DNA of 6,135 nt from an uncultured Hyphomicrobiales bacterium (GTDB lineage Bacteria; Pseudomonadota; Alphaproteobacteria; Rhizobiales; Beijerinckiaceae): positions 1 to 6,135 of the forward strand of contig CAIZGQ010000164.1 in the NCBI GenBank assembly GCA_903932565.1. Reading direction: 5' to 3'. How positions within the stretch are numbered: position 1 is the stretch's first letter; each line of letters opens with the position of its first letter. A program made the translations under genes and the position numbers. This document shows, piece by piece, positions 1 through 4,951 of the stretch. Under the pieces are notes generated by a model. The model ran no database searches, was not told the origin of the DNA, and saw only the letters and a program-made list of their open reading frames with translations.

Positions 1-557
1 GCGCGCTCGGGACCGGCTTCGATCAGCAGCTCTTCAAGATGCGCAACGTCGTTGTGACGCCAGATCTTCTTTTCGCAATTGGAGCGGCGCACGCCCTCGA
101 TCATCGAATTGTGATTCAGCGCATCCGAGAGGATCAGGCAGTTCGGCAAAATGTCGGCGATGGTCGAGATGCTGGCGAGGTTCGAGATCCAGCCGGACGT
201 GAAGACAAGGGCCGAGGCTTTGCCGTGCAGGTCAGCCAGCGTCGTCTCAAGCTGGACGATGGGATTGTGCGTGCCAGAGATGTTGCGGGTGCCACCAGCG
301 CCTGCGCCATGCTTGTTGGCGGCCGTGACGGCCGCGCCAACGACCGTAGAATGGCCGCCCATGCCCAGATAATCGTTCGAGCACCAGATGGTGACTTCGC
401 GCGGGAACTGCTCTTCACCCTGGGGACGCCACAGCGCAATCGGGAACCGAGCCGCATCGCGCTCGAGGTTCACGAAGGTGCGGTAACGCTTTTCACGCTT
501 CAGGCGGGCGATGGCATCTTCAAAGTGCGCTTGGTAATTCATCGTCTGCCCAGCCAT
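1..557 (-). CDS. hemA: 5-aminolevulinate synthase, 3'-truncated by window edge
   Basis: HemA condenses glycine with succinyl-CoA, using pyridoxal phosphate (PLP), to give 5-aminolevulinate, the first committed step of tetrapyrrole synthesis in alphaproteobacteria. Only the N-terminal 185 codons lie in the window; the catalytic lysine region is beyond the left edge. The N-terminus reads MNYQAHFEDAI, followed by family blocks WCSNDYLGMG (about residues 58-67), GAGAGGTRNISGTH (84-97), LADLHGK (108-113) and LSDALNHNSMIEGVRRS (143-159), whose His is the PLP-stacking residue of the family. The ATG at 557 is chosen because AGGGGA (568-563) sits 5 nt upstream. An ATG five codons later (542) would give the common MNY start but has a poorer ribosome site. 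The gene follows puhE after 90 bp, so it may be read through from the puh genes or have its own promoter. Many phototrophs carry a second ALA synthase gene, which this window cannot show. Confidence 0.97.
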   Translation of the reverse strand, partial: MAGQTMNYQAHFEDAIARLKREKRYRTFVNLERDAARFPIALWRPQGEEQFPREVTIWCSNDYLGMGGHSTVVGAAVTAANKHGAGAGGTRNISGTHNPIVQLETTLADLHGKASALVFTSGWISNLASISTIADILPNCLILSDALNHNSMIEGVRRSNCEKKIWRHNDVAHLEELLIEAGPER

Positions 558-562
558 CACAA

Positions 563-568
563 TCCCCT
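563..568 (-). promoter_or_regulatory. hemA ribosome binding site
   Basis: AGGGGA on the minus strand lies 5 nt before the ATG at 557 and supports that start over the in-frame ATG at 542, which has only a weak GGG upstream. Confidence 0.6.
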
Positions 569-595
569 GTCAGCTTGTACTTTTACCAATTCCAA

Positions 596-609
596 GTTCG
601 AAATCGAAC
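596..609. promoter_or_regulatory. Palindrome upstream of hemA, candidate operator
   Basis: GTTCGA-AA-TCGAAC is a perfect inverted repeat with 6-bp arms and a 2-bp spacer, 38 bp upstream of the hemA ATG in the only sizeable intergenic gap of the window (558-647). On the minus strand a poor -10-like TAAAAG (585-580) follows, which would place the palindrome about where a -35 element would be. It does not match the PpsR/CrtJ pattern TGT-N12-ACA or the FNR pattern TTGAT-N4-ATCAA. A role as an operator is inference from position and symmetry only; a 14-bp palindrome can occur by chance. Confidence 0.25.
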
Positions 610-647
610 GTCAGGCCCTGCCGGGAGTGGCGGAGCGCTGTATAAAC

Positions 648-1583
648 CTAAAAAGCCCCATTGAAAGCGAGCGAATGCCCTTGTGGGACATCAAGACGCA
701 TCATTGGCTCCACCTCCGCACGCTCACCCAACCCCTCCGTCGGGAGAGCTGCAGTCTCAATATAATCAATGCACAATGGAGCAAGATCAGCCATGACAGG
801 CGTCATGACGCTGGCGGCTGGCACTGCATCTGACTTGATGCCCCAGTGCCACAGGCCATTGGTGTCGAGCGGCACGACGAGGAACCAATGCTCCAGGATG
901 GCCATCACCATCATGGTGGCAACCATCGTCCACCCCAGCGCAATAAAGCTGGAAGGCTCTGAACTATAGGCCTTTTCAGCCCAGACGAAGGTGAGCACCG
1001 TCGAGATGCTGACCGAGATCGGGAAGAAGAGGTTCATTGGCCGACGGGCCATGTAGCTCGCCAGATAGCGCAGATGCGCCGGCAGGAATTCTTCGCCAAG
1101 ATTCGGCACGCCGAAGAACACATTCAGCTTCGCGCTCTGGTGCATCCACCACAGCACGCAATAGGTCCACAACCCAAGCTGGTTGTCGTGGCCGTAGCTC
1201 AGCACCAGCAGGATCACAGCGCCCGCGACCGAGGCAAGCTCGTGATACAGGCTCGTGCGAGCCCCGGCGATAAAGCGCGCCCAGCCCCTGGTGCCGGGCG
1301 GGCACATGCCCTTCTGCGGGCCAGTGATGAAGCCCATGTAGAAGCCCATGAGCTGCCAGCCCCAGGCGATCAGCCCGCAGCCAAAAGCGCAATAAGCGCT
1401 CTGGGTGGTGACCGAATCGCGCGTCTCCAGCAGGCCCCAGATGGCGAAGCCCAGCAGAAAAGTCGCGCCGCCCATGCTCCATTTGAAGGTGCGCGGGTTC
1501 AGGCCGTCCAGAAAGAGGATCGCGATCGTACTCGCCCACCAAAGGGCCAGCGTGTAGAGGATCGGCAGTCCGTACGAGACCAT
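648..1583 (-). CDS. puhE: Photosynthetic complex assembly protein PuhE
   Basis: This is a multi-pass inner-membrane protein of the PuhE family (putative photosynthetic complex assembly protein 2), 311 residues. The family is found beside puhA in phototrophic proteobacteria and has been linked to RC-LH1 core assembly and bacteriochlorophyll supply; its biochemistry is unresolved. About seven hydrophobic segments are visible, roughly at residues 5-25, 36-52, 62-87, 112-130, 135-148, 184-200 and 212-236. Conserved-looking polar features include YHELAS (113-118), MHQSAKLNVFFGVPN (147-161), AHLRYLASY (169-177) and LEHWFLVVPLD (230-240). After about residue 252 there is a 60-residue non-membrane tail, somewhat acidic in its last third (EGLGERAEVEP), which seems longer than in better-known members. 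The ATG start has GGGGAG (1596-1591) 7 nt upstream and lies 14 bp after the acsF stop, so the two are probably cotranscribed. Confidence 0.93.
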   Translation of the reverse strand: MVSYGLPILYTLALWWASTIAILFLDGLNPRTFKWSMGGATFLLGFAIWGLLETRDSVTTQSAYCAFGCGLIAWGWQLMGFYMGFITGPQKGMCPPGTRGWARFIAGARTSLYHELASVAGAVILLVLSYGHDNQLGLWTYCVLWWMHQSAKLNVFFGVPNLGEEFLPAHLRYLASYMARRPMNLFFPISVSISTVLTFVWAEKAYSSEPSSFIALGWTMVATMMVMAILEHWFLVVPLDTNGLWHWGIKSDAVPAASVMTPVMADLAPLCIDYIETAALPTEGLGERAEVEPMMRLDVPQGHSLAFNGAF

Positions 1584-1597
1584 TTACAAGCTCCCCG

Positions 1598-2665
1598 TCA
1601 CCAAATCGGTGCGAGACGAATTTCGGCCGGCAGGGCATTGGCCTTGCTGGGAATGAGGTAGAGGCGCAAGAAGGTGGCGCCTGCAGCCAGGGTGAGGCCG
1701 AGGCGCTTGACGCGTCCCAGAACACCGCCCTGCGCCTTTGTTGCCTCGATGCTGTTCGATATTGCCAGCAGTCTATCAAGGCAGGCCTTGAAGGCGGGAT
1801 GATCCAGATCAACTGTGAGCGGGAAAACCTGCTTGGAAATCTCGGACGTCGTCTGAAACACCTTGAAGTCATATTCTGACGGCTCGACACCAATCGCCTT
1901 GTGAAAGGCCGGGCGCGAATGATCGCGCACATACATTGTGGCGAAAACCGCGAGCACGAAGAACTTAATCCAGTATGTGTTGGTGCCTTCGAGCAGCTTT
2001 GGATTGGCGCGCATCAGCAACGCGAAGGCTTCGCCATGGCGAAACTCATCATTGCACCATTCGCGGAACCACTTGAAAATCGGGTGGAAGCGCAACTCTG
2101 GGTGCTTTTCCAGCTGGCGATGGATGGTGATGTAGCGGGCGTAGCCGATCTTCTCGGACAGATAGGTCGCATAGAAAATGAATTTCGGCCGGAAGAACGT
2201 GTAGTGCTTCACGCGGGTGAGGAAGCCCAGATCAATGCCGATGCCGAAATCCTTCAGCGTGTCATTGATAAAGCCGGCGTGGCGCGCCTCATCGCGCCCC
2301 ATCAGCTTGAACAATTCACGCATGTCAGGGTTCTTGGCGCGCTTCTTCATCTCAGTGTAGAGCACGCAGCCTGAAAATTCAGACGTGATGGACGAGATCA
2401 GAAAGTCGCGGAATTCCTTGTCGAGGTCCGGCGGATAGTTCGAGAAATCCGCATCGAACTCTTCATTGCGAATGAAGTGGCGGCGGTTGGGATCAGCCTG
2501 CATCTCGGCGATCAACTCATCCCACTGCTTGCGCACGAGACTGACGTCCGTCTTATCAAGTTCTTCGAAATCAGTTGTGTAAAAACGCGGGCTCAAAACC
2601 GTGCGTTCGTTGGCTGTCGCCTGCGTTGTTTCCAGAGAAATCCGGGAGCGAACGGGAGCGTTCAT
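1598..2665 (-). CDS. acsF: Aerobic Mg-protoporphyrin IX monomethyl ester cyclase
   Basis: AcsF is the oxygen-dependent diiron cyclase that forms the isocyclic E ring, converting Mg-protoporphyrin IX monomethyl ester to (divinyl) protochlorophyllide in bacteriochlorophyll synthesis. The 355-residue product has typical family length. Likely diiron ligands are visible: a Glu in the SSITSEFSG helix (E96), E126 and H129 in GRDEARHAGF, probably E171 in LSEKIGYARY, and E207 and H210 in CNDEFRHGEA. The N-terminal block LSPRFYTTDFEE (24-35) is also typical. The start ATG overlaps the stop of the preceding small gene as ATGA, and AAAGG (2678-2674) lies 8 nt upstream, so translation is probably coupled. 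Some alphaproteobacterial AcsF enzymes need the accessory protein BciE; no such gene is in this window. Its presence implies pigment synthesis under oxygen; an anaerobic BchE route may exist elsewhere. Confidence 0.97.
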   Translation of the reverse strand: MNAPVRSRISLETTQATANERTVLSPRFYTTDFEELDKTDVSLVRKQWDELIAEMQADPNRRHFIRNEEFDADFSNYPPDLDKEFRDFLISSITSEFSGCVLYTEMKKRAKNPDMRELFKLMGRDEARHAGFINDTLKDFGIGIDLGFLTRVKHYTFFRPKFIFYATYLSEKIGYARYITIHRQLEKHPELRFHPIFKWFREWCNDEFRHGEAFALLMRANPKLLEGTNTYWIKFFVLAVFATMYVRDHSRPAFHKAIGVEPSEYDFKVFQTTSEISKQVFPLTVDLDHPAFKACLDRLLAISNSIEATKAQGGVLGRVKRLGLTLAAGATFLRLYLIPSKANALPAEIRLAPIW

Positions 2666-2967
2666 AGTTTGCGCCTTTCGGAAAAGCTGACTTCATAAAG
2701 CTCGGTCAATTCAAACATGCCCGCAACGCGGGTCCATACCCGCTCAAGCATACCCGCGCGCTTGACGGTTGCAATGCGACGAACAAGCAGGCGCTCGCCA
2801 AAGGGGATGTCGGTGGGCGCATCATGCACCTGCACCTCATCACCTGGCTGGATGTCAAAATCACCATCCAGCACCACATGCGCATGCAGCGAATCTGCCG
2901 AGTGCTCGATTTCGACCGTGCAGAGCGTCTGAAAGGCGCGGCCGAAGAACGGATTTAGAAGGCTCAT
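2662..2967 (-). CDS. Small conserved photosynthesis-cluster protein, unknown function
   Basis: This 101-residue protein is soluble, with no signal peptide or membrane segment. It looks beta-rich: TVEIEHSADSLHAHVVLDGDF (about 17-37) is followed by a turn-rich PGDEVQVHDAP (41-51), then FGERLLVRRIATVKR (56-70), and ends in FELTELYEVSFSERR (85-99). An uncharacterised protein of about 100 residues in the puhC-acsF interval is a recurrent part of this cluster in phototrophic alphaproteobacteria, and I believe this is one. Its start overlaps the puhC stop (ATGA) and its stop overlaps the acsF start (ATGA). GGGAG (2982-2978) is 10 nt before its ATG. Coupling on both sides suggests a role near AcsF or in core assembly, but that is inference. 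It does not resemble the very short PuhD of Rhodobacter, so I give no symbol. Confidence 0.85.
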   Translation of the reverse strand: MSLLNPFFGRAFQTLCTVEIEHSADSLHAHVVLDGDFDIQPGDEVQVHDAPTDIPFGERLLVRRIATVKRAGMLERVWTRVAGMFELTELYEVSFSERRKL

Positions 2968-3449
2968 TTGCTTGTTTCTCCCGACTTGAAGAATTGCGCA
3001 AAAGCTTCGGCATTTGTCGGGCCAAAGGCTTCAAGATTGACGCGCCGACCGGTGGTGGAATCCACCAGCGACAAAGTGCCGTTGTCCCAATGCGTGAGTG
3101 TGAAGGGCTGCACTTCATCAATGCCGGCGCGTTTGCGCTCGCGCACCAGGCCGCGCACCGTGGCGCGAATAAACCCATTGGTACCCGGCTCGACATGATA
3201 AACTTCGCGGCTCGTCTCGATGTCGCGAACAGCAACCGATCCATCATTACGATCTTCAAAGCGCAACGCCAAGGTCGCAACGGGCTTGGCATCCGGCATG
3301 TGCGACGTGCCAATGTCCGTGAGATGTGCAGCAGAGGAGGCCGTGATCGCAAAGCCGATCAGCAAGGCCGCACCAACGAGCACGGCTTTTGGAATGCCGC
3401 CTTGCGCGGCTGCGGGGAGCGCTTTTTTTGGAGTGCCTGCCTGTGTCAT
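2964..3449 (-). CDS. puhC: Photosynthetic complex assembly protein PuhC
   Basis: PuhC is a membrane-anchored factor needed for normal assembly or organisation of the RC-LH1 core in Rhodobacter. The 161-residue length fits the family. A basic N-terminus (residues 1-21) leads into a single membrane segment at about 22-42 (AVLVGAALLIGFAITASSAA), followed by a soluble domain presumed periplasmic. That domain carries the family pattern LRFEDRNDGSVAVRD (62-76), EPGTNGFIRATVRGLVRER (87-105), PFTLTHWDNGTLSLVD (115-130) and VNLEAFGPTNAEAFA (137-151). The ATG at 3449 has GAGGA (3461-3457) 7 nt upstream, and the gene follows the puhB stop by 24 bp. Its stop overlaps the next gene as ATGA. Confidence 0.95.
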   Translation of the reverse strand: MTQAGTPKKALPAAAQGGIPKAVLVGAALLIGFAITASSAAHLTDIGTSHMPDAKPVATLALRFEDRNDGSVAVRDIETSREVYHVEPGTNGFIRATVRGLVRERKRAGIDEVQPFTLTHWDNGTLSLVDSTTGRRVNLEAFGPTNAEAFAQFFKSGETSK

Positions 3450-3473
3450 CGCTTTGTCCTCAGGGTCCGGCGT

Positions 3474-4178
3474 TTAACTGAGCGCCATGACGTCAGTGTT
3501 TCTGGCGTCAGCGTTTTTATGCGATGGGGCCGGATCGCGCATTGGCACGTCAGCTAGCGGCCAGGCGACCGGGTTGCCGCTCGCCTGTTGGACCACGCCA
3601 TTGCGCTCGTTGGCTGCGGCAATTAGTGCACGCCCGAAGACAGCGGACAATTCTGCCGCATCGGGAACTGAGCGCAACGCGGGCTCCGGCTTGTTGATGC
3701 CGAACGGCTTGGCATGCGGCCACAGATGGATGTAGGCGATACGACGCTCCGGCGTCAGCATCATATTGATGTCGCCGGTGCCGTCCTTGTAGACGCGCAC
3801 ACCAGCTGACGTGATTTCGTTGAACGGCAGGTTGAAAAAGATCGGCAGAGCAATGCCGACTTTCATCACGACGCGACGTGAGGTCACAATATACAGCGTT
3901 GTGCGGGCCGAGAGCCACGCCAGAAACCCAAGAATGCCGAGTGCGACAACACCAGCTGCAATCGTTTTTGCCGCTGAGAGCAGGCCGAACGCCAGGCCTT
4001 CATCCGCGCTGCCGCTCGCCAGGTTCCACAGCGTCATGATGGCGAAGTAGGCAGCCACATAATCGGCGCGGAACGCGCGACGGAAATGGCTGACCGGATC
4101 AGGGCGACCGTGCCAGAGAACCCGCTCGCCAACCGGGATATCAGCTGGCAGAAGTTTTTCCAGGTTGATGATTTTCAA
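3474..4178 (-). CDS. puhB: Photosynthetic complex assembly protein PuhB
   Basis: PuhB is an inner-membrane protein that assists reaction-centre assembly in purple bacteria, reported to act as a dimer and to interact with the H subunit. The 234-residue product has the family motif GERVLWHGRPD (17-27), hydrophobic segments at about 38-55 and 62-90 (the latter long enough for one or two helices), then a bacterial PH-like domain starting TTLYIVTSRRVVMKVGIALP (93-112) and including RIAYIHLWPHAKPFG (146-160). The last 35 residues are polar and probably disordered. The start is TTG: no ATG or GTG is available nearby in frame, the distance to the GER motif fits the family, and GGAG (4190-4187) lies 8 nt upstream. 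The TTG overlaps the puhA stop (TTGA), which suggests translation by coupling from puhA. Confidence 0.94.
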   Translation of the reverse strand: MKIINLEKLLPADIPVGERVLWHGRPDPVSHFRRAFRADYVAAYFAIMTLWNLASGSADEGLAFGLLSAAKTIAAGVVALGILGFLAWLSARTTLYIVTSRRVVMKVGIALPIFFNLPFNEITSAGVRVYKDGTGDINMMLTPERRIAYIHLWPHAKPFGINKPEPALRSVPDAAELSAVFGRALIAAANERNGVVQQASGNPVAWPLADVPMRDPAPSHKNADARNTDVMALS

Positions 4179-4951
4179 AGCACCGACTCCGAACGACGGG
4201 GCGTCGCATAAAGTGTTCCTGCCCCGTAATATGCCATGACCTTTTCTTCTTCCAGCATCGTGACCTTATTCGGGTCTTTCGTCAAAGGAACATTTTGAAA
4301 TTGGGTGCTTAAAATCGCATCCACAATCACCTGTCCTCGATAGCTTTTCACATTGGCGAAATTCACCGGCAAAAGCACGCTGCGGGAAATGGCGCTGCCA
4401 CCAAGTTCCACCTCGTAATAGCGCGGCATGCACTCACCACGATCGACCCAAATATCCTTGATCGTGCCAGCAACTTTGCGGTCCGCGCCCATCACCTGCA
4501 TGCCGACCGGATCACGGTCTTCGCGGGCCACGGTGTAATTGGGCGCCACACGGATCGGCACGATGAGATCGCGGCCATCATGCGTCTTTTCGGTCACATC
4601 AGCGCGCAGCGCATAAGCACCCGGACCGATCTCCGCCAGCATCGGATCACCAACCGGTGTGAGCGGTGCGCCCGGCCAGGGCTCGGTCTTCACAGCCTTG
4701 AGTTCGCGATTATCCCGATCGAAGTTCGGCGCCTTGATTTCGGTGCCGTCTTCAAGGCGGAAAATCTTGGGTTTGGGGATCAGCATAAAGCCGATTTCCT
4801 TGGCACCACCCATGGCTTCGTTCTCAAGCGGGTAGCCTTCGCGGCGATCCTCGCGGCGAAGATACCAGATCAATCCGGCAAAGAAGATCCAGAACGCGTA
4901 AAGCGTGAGTTGGGCGACGTCGATATGGCTTAAGATGGATCCGCGCATCAT
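4175..4951 (-). CDS. puhA: Photosynthetic reaction centre H subunit
   Basis: PuhA is the H subunit of the type II reaction centre. It is anchored by one N-terminal helix, with a large cytoplasmic domain that caps the L/M core and forms part of the proton path to the secondary quinone. The 258-residue length is normal. The single membrane helix is at about 12-30 (VAQLTLYAFWIFFAGLIWY), followed by the signature RREGYPLENE (36-45). The cytoplasmic domain has GDPM (101-104), DIWVDRGECMPRYYEVEL (166-183), TMLEEEKV (231-238) and YATPRR (248-253). D170 and E173 match the Asp170/Glu173 proton-transfer residues of the Rhodobacter sphaeroides H subunit. There are two consecutive ATGs (4951 and 4948). 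The first overlaps the lhaA stop (ATGA) and has AGGGA (4965-4961) at 9 nt, so it is preferred. The 3' end overlaps puhB as TTGA. Confidence 0.98.
   Translation of the reverse strand: MMRGSILSHIDVAQLTLYAFWIFFAGLIWYLRREDRREGYPLENEAMGGAKEIGFMLIPKPKIFRLEDGTEIKAPNFDRDNRELKAVKTEPWPGAPLTPVGDPMLAEIGPGAYALRADVTEKTHDGRDLIVPIRVAPNYTVAREDRDPVGMQVMGADRKVAGTIKDIWVDRGECMPRYYEVELGGSAISRSVLLPVNFANVKSYRGQVIVDAILSTQFQNVPLTKDPNKVTMLEEEKVMAYYGAGTLYATPRRSESVL
4187..4190 (-). promoter_or_regulatory. puhB ribosome binding site supporting a TTG start
   Basis: GGAG on the minus strand, inside the last codons of puhA, lies 8 nt before the TTG at 4178. It is the only reasonable ribosome site for puhB and decides in favour of the TTG initiation codon. 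Confidence 0.55.

Noticed and set aside
610..640. GC-rich stretch between puhE and hemA as a rho-independent terminator
   Set aside because: Only a short imperfect stem (CAGG/CCTG) can be formed and no U-tract follows it in the direction of transcription.
558..647. PpsR/CrtJ sites (TGT-N12-ACA) in the puhE-hemA gap
   Set aside because: Each TGT on either strand in the gap was checked by eye and none has ACA at the required distance.
761..776. Possible FNR-type site (CTCAA-TATA-ATCAA) upstream of hemA
   Set aside because: Only the right half matches the TTGAT-N4-ATCAA consensus; the left half matches at two of five positions, and it lies inside puhE coding sequence about 200 bp from hemA.
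39..833. A 264-codon plus-strand open frame opposite hemA and the puhE tail
   Set aside because: It crosses two genes on the other strand plus their gap, resembles no family I know, has low-complexity Arg-rich composition, and is fully explained as an antisense shadow.
976..1932. A 318-codon minus-strand open frame overlapping puhE and acsF
   Set aside because: It lies in another frame of two clearly recognised genes and is rich in Arg, Pro and Ala as shadow frames in GC-rich DNA are; the real frames carry the conserved motifs.
3422..3428. A run of seven T's (A7 in the coding strand) near the puhC start as a frameshift or slippage site
   Set aside because: The run encodes two lysines in the normal frame, and the downstream frame continues through the whole recognisable PuhC, so no frameshift is needed.
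2769..3557. A 262-codon plus-strand open frame opposite the small gene, puhC and the end of puhB
   Set aside because: It spans three genes on the other strand, shows no recognisable domain and has no convincing ribosome site; it is a shadow.
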